A stretch of DNA of 64,000 nucleotides, taken from Microcoleus sp. FACHB-831 (GTDB lineage Bacteria > Cyanobacteriota > Cyanobacteriia > Cyanobacteriales > FACHB-T130). The notes under the pieces were generated by a model. That model worked only from the letters and a program-made list of their open reading frames with translations, did no database searches and was not told the DNA's origin. The stretch is from assembly GCF_014695585.1 (NCBI RefSeq), contig NZ_JACJON010000028.1:1-64000 (forward strand), given 5' to 3'. The translations under genes and the position numbers were made by a program. How positions within the stretch are numbered: the stretch's first letter is position 1; the number at the start of each line of letters is the position of its first letter. Below, in pieces: positions 25,729-35,005 of the stretch.

Positions 25729-27708
25729 CTAGGCAGGCTTTTTACTTTCATCCAGCCACGCTTGAAACATTAACACATCCCAGAGATAATATTGCCAATT
25801 GCGTTGACGCAGCCCATCGGAGTCATCACCCTCAAGATGCTCTTTCCATTTCTGACGAATGGGTTGAGCATTGAAAAAGCCCTCCTGCTGCAATCGATCT
25901 GAACAAAGCAATTCCTCCGCCCAGTCTCGCAAAGAACCGCGCAACCAGCGATCGATCGGAACGCCAAAACCCATTTTAGGACGCTCGATCAAGTTACGAG
26001 GCACATATTTACACAATATTTCTCGTAACAGCCACTTACCCCCACTATTGTTGATTTTCATAGAAAGTGGCAGGCGCAGGGCAAACTCGACAAGGCGATG
26101 ATCTAACAGCGGCACGCGGGCTTCTAACGCCACACCCATACTAGCCCTATCTACCTTGACAAGAATATCGTCCGGAAGATAGCTAACAGTATCGAGGTAC
26201 ATCATGCGTTGAATAAATGATGGCAAATGCGCCCACCTAAGAGAATCCGTCAATACTGTCGGTGGTTCGCGGCTACCTATTACCAAAACTTCTGGATTTT
26301 TCCAGTGGGAAACAAAACTCCTGTACATAGCATCAGGGTTCGGCATTGCTAAAATTTCAGCTAGCTTGTGGATTTTGTCGCCTGGGTTTGGATGCTTTAG
26401 TTGCGCTGGTAGCAGGCTATCAACATGAGAAAAAGCTTGGTTCCATTTATCAGAAGATAAGCTAGTCAATGCATCACCTGCAAACTGCCGCAAAGTGCTG
26501 GGTATCCAGCCGATTTGCTGCCAAATCTTGCTAACCAAGAAGTAGCGGTTGTAGCCACCAAAGAGTTCATCACCGCCATCGCCGGAAAGCGCAACAGTCA
26601 CTTGCCCTCTGGCGAGTTGAGAGACTAGGAACGTAGGAATTTGGGATGAGTCGGAGAATGGTTCATCGTACAAAGTTGGTAGCTTGGGGATAACTGCTAG
26701 CGCTTCTTCTGGTGTCACATATAATTCTGTGTGGTCTGTGCCTAAATGTTGGGCTACAGCTTTGGCATAGGCGGCTTCGTTGTAAGAGTTTTCATAAAAA
26801 CCGATAGTAAATGTTTTCACGGGTTGGCTTGAGACTCGCTGCATCATGGCTACGATAGTCGAGGAGTCGATGCCGCCTGAGAGGAAAGCGCCCAAGGGAA
26901 CATCTGCCACCATTCGTAGCTTGACGGCTTCTTGCAACAACGCCTCTAGTTTTTCTGCTGCTTCCGACTCTGAACCTGCGAAAGGGTGGGTGACACCTGA
27001 TTCAGCAATTTGCTTGGCAGACCAATAGGGTATTGGAGAAGAACGAGTTTCACCACCATTCCAGGTTAGGACTGTGGCGGGGGGTAATTTGTAGATTCCT
27101 TGGTAGATGGAATAGGGTGTGGGGATATAGTTGTGCCGCAGAAACAGCGCTAAGGCATCGCGGTTAATTTCAGCTTGGAAATGGGGATAAGCTTTGAGTG
27201 CTTTTAATTCGGAACCGAATAACAAAGTTTTGCCCATCCAGCCGTAATATAGGGGTTTTTCCCCTAGTCTGTCTCGGCACAAGTGCAAAACTCGTTCTTG
27301 ACAGTCCCAAAGAGCAAAAGCAAACATACCGTTAAACTGCTGGACGGCTTGCTGCAAACCCCACTCTGTAAAAGCAGCCAGCATTACTTCTGTGTCGGAA
27401 CTACCGCGAAACCGATGTCCTAGCCGTTCGAGTTCTCGCCGCAAGTCTAAAAAGTTATAAATTTCGCCGTTGAATACTATGATGTAGCGACCATTGGCAG
27501 ACACCATCGGCTGATGTCCTTGTGGGGAGAGGTCTACAATTGCCAGCCGCCGATGACCTAGCGCAATTCCGGCTACTGCATCTACCCACGCACCGCCGTC
27601 ATCTGGGCCGCGATGGAGTAGGGCATCGGACATTTTTTGCGCGATCGCCTGCATTTCCAATGCGCTTTTTTGTCTGGATGTGTCCCAAAAACCTGTAATA
27701 CCACACAC
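25729..27708 (-). CDS. asnB: Asparagine synthase (glutamine-hydrolysing) family amidotransferase
   Basis: A 659-residue AsnB-type enzyme. The class II glutaminase domain begins at Cys2 (MCGITGFWD), so the GTG start at 27708 is fixed by the need for an N-terminal Cys. It contains HRGPDDGG (about 33-40), HRRLAIVDLS and the FNGEIYN site. The synthetase domain has the PP-loop FLSGGIDSST (about 277-286) and ALSGDGGDELFGGYNRYF. In polysaccharide clusters such enzymes often amidate a uronic acid carboxylate and may not make asparagine. The nucleotide-sugar dehydrogenase in the same unit would provide such a carboxylate. That link is inference. Confidence 0.88.
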   Translation of the reverse strand: MCGITGFWDTSRQKSALEMQAIAQKMSDALLHRGPDDGGAWVDAVAGIALGHRRLAIVDLSPQGHQPMVSANGRYIIVFNGEIYNFLDLRRELERLGHRFRGSSDTEVMLAAFTEWGLQQAVQQFNGMFAFALWDCQERVLHLCRDRLGEKPLYYGWMGKTLLFGSELKALKAYPHFQAEINRDALALFLRHNYIPTPYSIYQGIYKLPPATVLTWNGGETRSSPIPYWSAKQIAESGVTHPFAGSESEAAEKLEALLQEAVKLRMVADVPLGAFLSGGIDSSTIVAMMQRVSSQPVKTFTIGFYENSYNEAAYAKAVAQHLGTDHTELYVTPEEALAVIPKLPTLYDEPFSDSSQIPTFLVSQLARGQVTVALSGDGGDELFGGYNRYFLVSKIWQQIGWIPSTLRQFAGDALTSLSSDKWNQAFSHVDSLLPAQLKHPNPGDKIHKLAEILAMPNPDAMYRSFVSHWKNPEVLVIGSREPPTVLTDSLRWAHLPSFIQRMMYLDTVSYLPDDILVKVDRASMGVALEARVPLLDHRLVEFALRLPLSMKINNSGGKWLLREILCKYVPRNLIERPKMGFGVPIDRWLRGSLRDWAEELLCSDRLQQEGFFNAQPIRQKWKEHLEGDDSDGLRQRNWQYYLWDVLMFQAWLDESKKPA

Positions 27709-27731
27709 AATTTTATTTCTCTAAACTTCAT

Positions 27732-28715
27732 TTATTTTTTAGTAACTATTAAAAAAATGCCAGCTATAGCTAGGTCTTGACTGTTGACATTGCGAAACTC
27801 CCCTGCGAATTTTCTCCGATGCTGTTCCACAAAAGTTATTGCTTGATGTCGCTTTTCTGCATCAATGTATTCAAATATTTGGTGGGGAATAATATCGCCG
27901 CAACTTACTAGATTCGTGACTAACAATGAATAATCAATTAAATTATTAGCCTTCATTTCTTCTAGTGCATCTCGGTAGCGATGTACTAAAACCCTGTTCG
28001 GACGACCAGAGTTGCGTACCATTAAAGGATAAATATAGCTGGGAATTTCCAGAAAAGTTAGTTCATGATGTATTGGGGCGAACATCCCATGATCGCGAAA
28101 ATCAATTTTGTGAAACATCTTTCCGCCTGGTTTAAGGCAGGCTAACATCTTATGCAGAGCATATAGGGGATCGTAAAGATGTTCTAAAACAGCGCGAGAT
28201 ACAATAAAATTGTAGATTTCGCCATTCTCTGCCGCGCATTTACTAAAATAAACTTCTGCTGGCTGACCGATTTGCCAATTAATACCGACTAATGTTCGTT
28301 CATCCCATACATCCTGCTTTCGCAAATCATCAACTTTATATTTTTGTGCAATAGCCTCATAAATTTGCCTTTGCTGTTCAGGGTTACGACGGCTAAAGTA
28401 TCGGTCTATCAAGTCTACTTGCTTGCATCCATCACGTCTCATCAACAGTGCAACGCCAGCATTATCTCCAGGCCCTATTTCAGCAGCTACTCCGTAAAAT
28501 TTGTCTAAATTTCCATATACTTTATAGTCTGCAAAAACTTCTTCTATGTAACGCCTTGACTCTTGTGCGGAAAGCGGCGCATGGGTTGAGCCAGAATTTG
28601 TATCGAAGTCTCTAGCTGCAATACGAAGATTCCAGATAAGATCGTCAGCAACAAATGCAGCTGCCTTGACCAAAGGAGAATAGTTTAATAAAGCTTTTAT
28701 ATTTTTCCGCAGCAT
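27732..28715 (-). CDS. SAM-dependent methyltransferase, LGPGD type (second copy)
   Basis: A 327-residue protein with motif I AAEIGPGDNAGVALLM (about 80) and motif IV YNFIVSRAVLEHLYDP (about 170). It is a relative of the 285-residue methyltransferase at 24851. Residues 1-60 form an extra helical N-terminal region. The frame extends to GTG 28727; I chose ATG 28715 (MLRKN) as the better start codon, without a clear ribosome site for either. It lies between the asnB-type gene and a GT4 gene, with gaps of 23-38 bp. Expected role is methylation of glycan or lipid intermediates. Confidence 0.82.
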   Translation of the reverse strand: MLRKNIKALLNYSPLVKAAAFVADDLIWNLRIAARDFDTNSGSTHAPLSAQESRRYIEEVFADYKVYGNLDKFYGVAAEIGPGDNAGVALLMRRDGCKQVDLIDRYFSRRNPEQQRQIYEAIAQKYKVDDLRKQDVWDERTLVGINWQIGQPAEVYFSKCAAENGEIYNFIVSRAVLEHLYDPLYALHKMLACLKPGGKMFHKIDFRDHGMFAPIHHELTFLEIPSYIYPLMVRNSGRPNRVLVHRYRDALEEMKANNLIDYSLLVTNLVSCGDIIPHQIFEYIDAEKRHQAITFVEQHRRKFAGEFRNVNSQDLAIAGIFLIVTKK

Positions 28716-28753
28716 TGATAGATGCACTTAGCGCAAAGGTTTTAACTTAGTTT

Positions 28754-29917
28754 TTACGAAAGCAGGCTTTTATACAATGCTTCATAGTGTGCCACAACAG
28801 AGCCTAAAGAAAAGTATTCGATGATTCTTGCCCGTGCCTGTTTTCCTAGCATTTCTCTATCCATTGCTCCCCGGTCGATTAAATCTTTCCAAGCATGGGC
28901 TAGTGCTTGAGGATCTCGTGCCGGTACAACTCGCCCTGTATCACCAACAATCCAGGCTGAGTCTCCCACATCTGTGACGACACAAGGTACGCCGCAGGAC
29001 ATAGCTTCACCAATTACATTAGGAAAAGCCTCGCCATAACAAGACGACGATGAAGCTATATCCAAAGCCGCTGTCAGGCGAGGCATATCATCGCGTTCTC
29101 CTAGCAAGTGAATTTGCTCTGTAATCCCCAATGTTTCGATAACATCCTGTAGGGCTGTATTCTCTCGACTTATTGCCGTACCTGCAAGAACAAAGTGTAT
29201 ATCTGGGCTAGTTTGCAATAGGATTGCAGCGGCTTGCAAAAAATTAGCATGGTCTTTCTGGGGGTGATACCGTCCCATCAAACCAATGATAAATTCATTA
29301 TCGGTAATCCCTAGTTCAGTTCGCAAGCTACTTCTAGCTGCTGTTGAGGGGGCAAATAAATCTGTATCAAAGCCATTAGGAATTATTTTAGTTTTGTCAG
29401 CTTTATAGCCAAGCTCTTCATGGTGGATTGCGCTAGTTTTAGAGTTATAAAGAATTTGTGCGGGATAATTAGAGAGCTTAGCTAAGAATTTAATGACAGC
29501 TATTGTACCTGCTTTTTCAGAGTAAAGTGAATTCAGAGAGTGGCGAATATTCCAGATTACAGGTACGGGTTTAGTAGCAGTAATAGTAGCTAGTTGTCCT
29601 GCTAAATTCCCGTGATACATCCAGCCTTGGATTAAGTCAGGTTTGAGTTGTCTTACCGTGCGAACTAAGCGCCAGGTAGAGGATAATGTTGGTACTCCTG
29701 GTTTCATACCAATGGTGTAAACGGGGATGCTAAGATCTGAGATGCGATCGCCCAACGTTCCTTTACACTTCAAAGAAACTACAACCGGATCAAACTGCTT
29801 TCTATCCAGGCGGGATAACACTTTGTAAAGCATCATTTCAGCCCCGCCAAGCGAAAGACCCGTGATGATAAAAACAATAGATATTTTTTGTCCTGAATTT
29901 ACAGCCACATCAACCAT
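28754..29917 (-). CDS. Glycosyltransferase family 4 protein
   Basis: A 387-residue GT-B enzyme. The N-terminal motif is ITGLSLGGAEMMLYKVL (about 17-33). The donor site holds LMGRYHPQKDHANFL (about 210) and EAFPNVIGEAMSCGVPCV with the EX7E pair (about 300). It closely resembles the GT at 31202-32344 (both end in DVGDSAWIVGDTG-type text), so the two arose by duplication. The start ATG 29917 overlaps the last 8 bases of the polymerase gene. It adds one sugar of the repeat unit at the cytoplasmic face. Confidence 0.88.
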   Translation of the reverse strand: MVDVAVNSGQKISIVFIITGLSLGGAEMMLYKVLSRLDRKQFDPVVVSLKCKGTLGDRISDLSIPVYTIGMKPGVPTLSSTWRLVRTVRQLKPDLIQGWMYHGNLAGQLATITATKPVPVIWNIRHSLNSLYSEKAGTIAVIKFLAKLSNYPAQILYNSKTSAIHHEELGYKADKTKIIPNGFDTDLFAPSTAARSSLRTELGITDNEFIIGLMGRYHPQKDHANFLQAAAILLQTSPDIHFVLAGTAISRENTALQDVIETLGITEQIHLLGERDDMPRLTAALDIASSSSCYGEAFPNVIGEAMSCGVPCVVTDVGDSAWIVGDTGRVVPARDPQALAHAWKDLIDRGAMDREMLGKQARARIIEYFSLGSVVAHYEALYKSLLS

Positions 29918-31178
29918 ATGGATTGATATCCAGCGGATATTTGCGAGACTTTTCTTTAAAAATTAATTGCATGAATAGAGAAATTAGCAAGTAGATAAGC
30001 AAAGGAATTTTTAAGTCTCCTATTGATATTAAAAGACCATTCCTGATAATGTTAAAAACAAAATGAGTTATAAGAATAAGTATAATAGGCGACTGGTGCA
30101 ATCGCCAGAGGTAAGCAACAGCAGCAACACAAATCATTGGTAAAAAATATGATGTATAGTTCTCTAGAAAAAATGAAGATGCAGTTCCTTGACCGGGAGT
30201 TAACTTTAACCCATAAAATCTAACACTTTGGAGATAAAAATCATCGAATGATTGGAAATCGTAAAACTTTTCACTAAAAGGCAATATTTTTATAAAATAT
30301 CCCAATATATCCGTATGAATTTCATTAAAGCTGGAAAATCCTGCATATGTATTTGCAGTTATAGCAGCTATCTCTGGAGGCAAAAATACAGTAGACTTTT
30401 GATAATTATTTAGAAAATAATTCACAAATCCATACTTTCCTACCCATTTATAAAATTTTATATAAGCAAAAAGATTTTTTGATACCTCGCTTAGAAACAC
30501 AGCAGAAGCTATAAAAACTAAAACCTTTGCTAACGGCAACTTTTTAAATTTTTGATACTGTAGAAATCCCAATAAAAATAAAATACCCACATAGTATCTA
30601 TAGCCTTGAAGTAACCCAATTATACTAATCAGCGCCATTAACAAATAAATAACGTACTTAACAAACTTAATTTTATTTAGTGAAACAAGACCATTTAGAC
30701 CGCTCAGTAAAAATAAATGATAGTTAATAGTAATAAAAAAAAGATTGGGCGGTGTATTGAAAAGACCTGCAAACCTAGCAGCTTTATCTGAGAAAATGAA
30801 ATCTTTAGACCCATAAAATAAAAATTCATTTGTCATGGCAATAATGCCTAATATAATAAATATATAGGATACAAGTTGCACTCTAATACTTGACATACTA
30901 GAAGGTTGCTTGTCTGAATAAGCAAAATCATCATACAAAATGATTCCTGCTAATACTAGGTTTAGAACAACCAGCAAAATGTAGTCATCTGGCGTAAATA
31001 TTACCTCTACAAATTTAGTAAAATATCTGAATCTAAATGATTGAAATAAAAATCCTAAAGAATATATAAAATAAATGAAACCAAACATTAATAATAAATT
31101 ATTTTTGCTTGCCAATGTTTTGTATAATACAAAAATTAGCGTTAAGAAGTATATTGTATAAATAAATATATTATCCAT
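29910..31178 (-). CDS. O-antigen/oligosaccharide polymerase (Wzy-like)
   Basis: A 422-residue integral membrane protein with about 11-12 hydrophobic segments along its length and a larger extracytoplasmic loop (about 255-325). No other family fits, and its position among glycosyltransferases with a flippase, Wza-like and Wzc-like genes supports a polymerase joining repeat units at the periplasmic face. Wzy proteins have little sequence conservation, so the call rests on topology and context. The gene is very AT-rich compared with neighbours, typical of serotype-specific genes gained by transfer. The start is ATG 31178. Confidence 0.75.
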   Translation of the reverse strand: MDNIFIYTIYFLTLIFVLYKTLASKNNLLLMFGFIYFIYSLGFLFQSFRFRYFTKFVEVIFTPDDYILLVVLNLVLAGIILYDDFAYSDKQPSSMSSIRVQLVSYIFIILGIIAMTNEFLFYGSKDFIFSDKAARFAGLFNTPPNLFFITINYHLFLLSGLNGLVSLNKIKFVKYVIYLLMALISIIGLLQGYRYYVGILFLLGFLQYQKFKKLPLAKVLVFIASAVFLSEVSKNLFAYIKFYKWVGKYGFVNYFLNNYQKSTVFLPPEIAAITANTYAGFSSFNEIHTDILGYFIKILPFSEKFYDFQSFDDFYLQSVRFYGLKLTPGQGTASSFFLENYTSYFLPMICVAAVAYLWRLHQSPIILILITHFVFNIIRNGLLISIGDLKIPLLIYLLISLFMQLIFKEKSRKYPLDINPYG

Positions 31179-31201
31179 ATAAATTTTAAAATTTAAATAA
31201 A

Positions 31202-32344
31202 TTAGACACCCATCTTTGTACCATTTTCACTTAGAACAGCAGAATAGTTTTCAATTAGCTTTGTACAATTAAACTCAATAACAATTCTCATCCTTAGCCG
31301 GATATCTGGCGTTGAATCTGGCTTGCACAATTTTTGAAGTATTACCTGCTTTAAACCCGCCGCGATCGCTTCTGGATCTTTGGGCGGTACAACCACCCCA
31401 GTATCACCCACAATCAAGGCGGAATCTCCTACATCTGTCACAACACACGGGACACCGCACGCCATCGCTTCTCCAATCACATTCGGAAATCCCTCGGTGT
31501 AAGAAGAAGAAGCAGCAATATCTAGGCTATTATGAACCGCAGGCATATCGGTACGCGCTCCTGCCCAGATAACTTTGTTAGAGATACCTAATTCTTGAGA
31601 CAAGCTATACAACTCATTAGCATAACTCTCCAGCCCGCTACCCACACAGACAAAGCGTAAATTTTCCACCTCTTGACATAGAAGCGCAGCTGCTTTGAGA
31701 AAGGTAGGATGGTCTTTCAGAGGGTCTAACCGTCCAACTAACCCAATTAAAATCGTGTCTTCGGCTATATTCAATTCTGCCCGCACCCTTGCCCTTGCTT
31801 CCTTGTCTGGTTTAAAGCGTTCTGTATCGATACCATTGGGAATGACTACCATCTTATCAGCGGGGAAACCATGCGCTAAGTGATAAGTTTGGCCCGCATA
31901 AGAATTGACAACAATTAGGTCGGCAAAACGAGAAAATAAGCACTCTAGTTTGAATATAAGACTAAATAACCAGTCATAGCGGCTTAAATCAACATTGGAT
32001 GCTCTAACTCCCCATAGCATCCTAGTTGATGGGAAAAACATCTTTAGGAAGATAGTCAGTAAATTTGATGTACCCATAAATCCATGCAATACATTAGGAT
32101 TTATGCGCTTTAGATGACGGACAAGACGCAACAAAAAGCCGAACACATCCCAGCGATCGCGCTTTTCTAAACAAATTAAATTTATTCCGCTATCTTGCAG
32201 GTCTTTTTCTAACGCCCCACCAGAATAAAAGTATAAAACGGTTATATTAAATTTTCTCTTGTCAAGGGCTTTTACAAGAGTGATTAATTGTCTTTCCGCC
32301 CCGCCGTAATTTAGCGAGCGAATTAGGAAGGCAATCTCAATCAT
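31202..32344 (-). CDS. Glycosyltransferase family 4 protein
   Basis: A 380-residue GT-B enzyme with IRSLNYGGAERQLITL (about 8-23), GLVGRLDPLKDHPTF (about 205) and the donor-site text EGFPNVIGEAMACGVPCV (about 287). It is a paralogue of the GT at 28754-29917. The ATG 32344 overlaps the TGA of the next upstream gene (ATGA), so translation is coupled. This is one of the repeat-unit glycosyltransferases; donor specificity is unknown. Confidence 0.88.
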   Translation of the reverse strand: MIEIAFLIRSLNYGGAERQLITLVKALDKRKFNITVLYFYSGGALEKDLQDSGINLICLEKRDRWDVFGFLLRLVRHLKRINPNVLHGFMGTSNLLTIFLKMFFPSTRMLWGVRASNVDLSRYDWLFSLIFKLECLFSRFADLIVVNSYAGQTYHLAHGFPADKMVVIPNGIDTERFKPDKEARARVRAELNIAEDTILIGLVGRLDPLKDHPTFLKAAALLCQEVENLRFVCVGSGLESYANELYSLSQELGISNKVIWAGARTDMPAVHNSLDIAASSSYTEGFPNVIGEAMACGVPCVVTDVGDSALIVGDTGVVVPPKDPEAIAAGLKQVILQKLCKPDSTPDIRLRMRIVIEFNCTKLIENYSAVLSENGTKMGV

Positions 32345-33168
32345 TGCTTTTTAAAGACAAATTGATTGTTGCCTAAACCCCCGCCACAAGTGATAAGGTT
32401 TTCTAGCTCAAAATTCTTATCCCGATAAAACTTAAATATATCTTCTGGTTTTGCGACTTCAAAAGGGTAGCCGCCTAACCAATCAAACCAATCATAAACT
32501 CTAGACATACCCCTAGATTTTTTGTAATCGGTATAGCGAGCTATGGGATTTCGAGCTTTGAGTATATCTACAGCTAATCCACCTAAAATAAAATAAGGAA
32601 TGAACACAGTAGAAACTAGAGTTTTTCCTGCTATTCCTGAGCAGTAAAGTTTCTTGATTTGGCGCCACCGATTAGATTTACTACCCTGTTCGTTGTAGAT
32701 AGCAATAAACAACCTACCCCGCTCTGCAACAGGCAAAGTGACATTTTCTAGGGCTTGCCACATAGCTCCAGTATGGTGAAGCACACCCCAAGAATAAACA
32801 ATATCAAACTGACCTAAAGACTTTAGGTAATCTGCGTCTAGAACTGAACCTCGTTCAATAATCCAATTATTATCATCAGGGAAATAGCGGCGTTTGAGTT
32901 CTTGTGTACAACCTACTGAATCAGGATCGTAATCAAAAGAATGAACTTTAGCTCCCAAATGACGAGCCGCAAGAGAAAATAAACCGCTACCAGAGCCAAT
33001 ATCAAGAAAGGTTTTACCTTCTAGATCTTCTACTTGGAGCATCTGCTTGAGCGACTTTTGTGCTTCTGCAATGCGCTCGTCATTGAGAACTGATAAAAAC
33101 CGCTGCCAGTTTTTGCCAAATTGAAAGCGATCGCCCTGCTTAACTTCCCGATCAAAAGTGCTTGTCAT
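32341..33168 (-). CDS. Class I SAM-dependent methyltransferase
   Basis: A 275-residue methyltransferase with motif I FLDIGSGSGLFSLAA (about 54-68), the SAM-ribose acidic residue in HSFDYDPDS, and motif IV DIVYSWGVLHHTG (about 124-136). The HHTG form is typical of small-molecule and sugar methyltransferases. Start and stop both overlap neighbours by 4 bases (ATGA at 32341 and 33165), placing it in a tightly coupled run of alternating methyltransferase and glycosyltransferase genes. The start is ATG 33168. Confidence 0.86.
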   Translation of the reverse strand: MTSTFDREVKQGDRFQFGKNWQRFLSVLNDERIAEAQKSLKQMLQVEDLEGKTFLDIGSGSGLFSLAARHLGAKVHSFDYDPDSVGCTQELKRRYFPDDNNWIIERGSVLDADYLKSLGQFDIVYSWGVLHHTGAMWQALENVTLPVAERGRLFIAIYNEQGSKSNRWRQIKKLYCSGIAGKTLVSTVFIPYFILGGLAVDILKARNPIARYTDYKKSRGMSRVYDWFDWLGGYPFEVAKPEDIFKFYRDKNFELENLITCGGGLGNNQFVFKKQ

Positions 33169-34280
33169 GGCTTCTCCTTAACAACTTGATCTACCAAGTT
33201 TTCCCACATTCCCATTACTTTATCCAAGCTAAATCGCTCTGTCACCTCTGTCGCACGATTAGCTAGCCGTTGGCGCTCTACCTCATCAGACATCAAGCGT
33301 TCCATTGCTGCGGCTAACGCTTCTACATCTCCATTTGGTACTAATATACCATCCACACCATCCCGAATAATCTCCCTTGGCCCGCTAGGACAATCTGTTG
33401 AAATTACAGGTAGACCGCAAGCCATCGCTTCTATCAATACATTACCAAAACCTTCATAACGCGATGACATTACGAATAGCTCCGCCTTCTTCAAAATAGC
33501 AAATGGTTTATTAATAGAACCAAGAAAAATAACTTTATTTGTTAAACCCAATGCCGCTCTCATTTTTTCAAGGTCGAGCTGCATATTCCCTTCACCCAAT
33601 ATTAACAACTGCCAGTAACAGTCTTTATCAGCTACTTTATGAAATGCAGACAGCAAAATATCAAAACCTTTTTGATATGTTAATCGTCCCATCGCTACAA
33701 TCCAGCTTTTATTTGGATCTGCATCTTTGGGTAAACTAAGCCAGTCTTCATCATCTTTTATTGGTGCTAACGGGTTATAAATTACTGCCCTTTTACTTTT
33801 TGGCAACCACGCGAAATAACTATCAACTCCTTGGCTCACACTCACAACCCTATCAATGTAGGGATAAGTGATGCGTCGCAATTTTTCCCAAATTACTCCG
33901 CATGATATCATACTGGGGTCGCAGTGTTCAGTAACAATAACTGGGTATCCCTTACCAGCGATCGCTACTAAGGTCATTACATTTATTCGATCCATAAAAG
34001 AGATAACTACATCAGGCTGAGTAGCTTGAATTTTTTGCCTTAATACCCATAAGCGATAAAGATTATTCCAAAAGGCATGAAGCAAAGTTGGCGAATTTTT
34101 AGCAATATCCAGCGCTAATCTAGATGCGCTTTCTGGCAGCTTATAAAAATCTCTTTCTATTCCATAAACTGTTACTACAGTAACCTCATAACCTTTTTTT
34201 AGAAAACCTTCAGCAAGCAGAACTACAACCCTCTCTGCCCCTCCACTGGCTAAAGATGAAGCTACTAATACTAATTTCAT
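33165..34280 (-). CDS. Glycosyltransferase family 4 protein
   Basis: A 371-residue GT-B enzyme with SSLASGGAERVVVLLAE (about 8-24), AMGRLTYQKGFDILL (about 191) and EGFGNVLIEAMACGLPVI (about 275) then SGPREII. The latter resembles GalNAc- and glucose-type transferases, but specificity is not decided by motif. ATGA overlaps at both ends (33165 and 34277) couple it to methyltransferases on each side. It is likely to add one sugar of the repeat unit. Confidence 0.88.
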   Translation of the reverse strand: MKLVLVASSLASGGAERVVVLLAEGFLKKGYEVTVVTVYGIERDFYKLPESASRLALDIAKNSPTLLHAFWNNLYRLWVLRQKIQATQPDVVISFMDRINVMTLVAIAGKGYPVIVTEHCDPSMISCGVIWEKLRRITYPYIDRVVSVSQGVDSYFAWLPKSKRAVIYNPLAPIKDDEDWLSLPKDADPNKSWIVAMGRLTYQKGFDILLSAFHKVADKDCYWQLLILGEGNMQLDLEKMRAALGLTNKVIFLGSINKPFAILKKAELFVMSSRYEGFGNVLIEAMACGLPVISTDCPSGPREIIRDGVDGILVPNGDVEALAAAMERLMSDEVERQRLANRATEVTERFSLDKVMGMWENLVDQVVKEKP

Positions 34281-35005
34281 CTTTTTTGAGCAACTAAAAA
34301 CACATTGCTATAAAATGACTGGGTTTTATCAACCTGGTCTAACAGCCAGCCGATTATATTTATCAAACTACAAAAAACTATCCATATAGGCATAAGCAAG
34401 CCTTTTAACAAGCGTGTCACTTTGTAGGAGTTCATGCTTAATTCAATCCAATTTAATAATAGGGTGCAGACTGTGCTACCTATACCCCCCTGTGACTTAA
34501 CTTCAATCAAGTTATATTCTTTACTTAGCAAATTTTTAATTCCCCATATTGAAAATCGTCGATAGTCTTCAGGGGCACCATGTTGGTTATAAATGAAAGG
34601 AACAGTAAGTATTACTAAACCTTCCGGTTTTAAGACGCGAGTTATTTCCTCAATAGTTTTACTTAAAGTTGCAGTATGTTCTAAAACTTGGGTACACAAT
34701 ACAATATCAATAGAACAACTATCTATAGGCCATGTTTCATCATTTACTATTAACATATCAGCTTTAGATTCTGGATATATATCAATACCAATATATTTAA
34801 CTTCATCTAAATTAAGCCAATTTTTATAAGGCTGTTGCCCGCAGCCAACATCAAGCAATACGCCTTTAACAGTTGGTAAAATTTGTCTTAAATCCGCATA
34901 TATGTCTTTTGTTGACAACCATTGAAAGTGCCAAAAATACAAATGCGGATGGACTCCACACAACTTCTTGTATATATTAGAATAAAAATCGCCAAGTGCG
35001 CTCAT
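34277..35005 (-). CDS. Class I SAM-dependent methyltransferase
   Basis: A 242-residue protein with motif I GVLLDVGCGQQPYKNWL (about 48-64), YIGIDIYPES and motif IV DIVLCTQVLEHT (about 100-111). The C-terminal third is hydrophobic (about 190-225, LLKGLLMPIWIVFCSLINII), suggesting membrane association, which fits work on lipid-linked glycans. The gene is AT-rich. ATGA overlaps couple it to both neighbours. The start is ATG 35005. Confidence 0.84.
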   Translation of the reverse strand: MSALGDFYSNIYKKLCGVHPHLYFWHFQWLSTKDIYADLRQILPTVKGVLLDVGCGQQPYKNWLNLDEVKYIGIDIYPESKADMLIVNDETWPIDSCSIDIVLCTQVLEHTATLSKTIEEITRVLKPEGLVILTVPFIYNQHGAPEDYRRFSIWGIKNLLSKEYNLIEVKSQGGIGSTVCTLLLNWIELSMNSYKVTRLLKGLLMPIWIVFCSLINIIGWLLDQVDKTQSFYSNVFLVAQKR

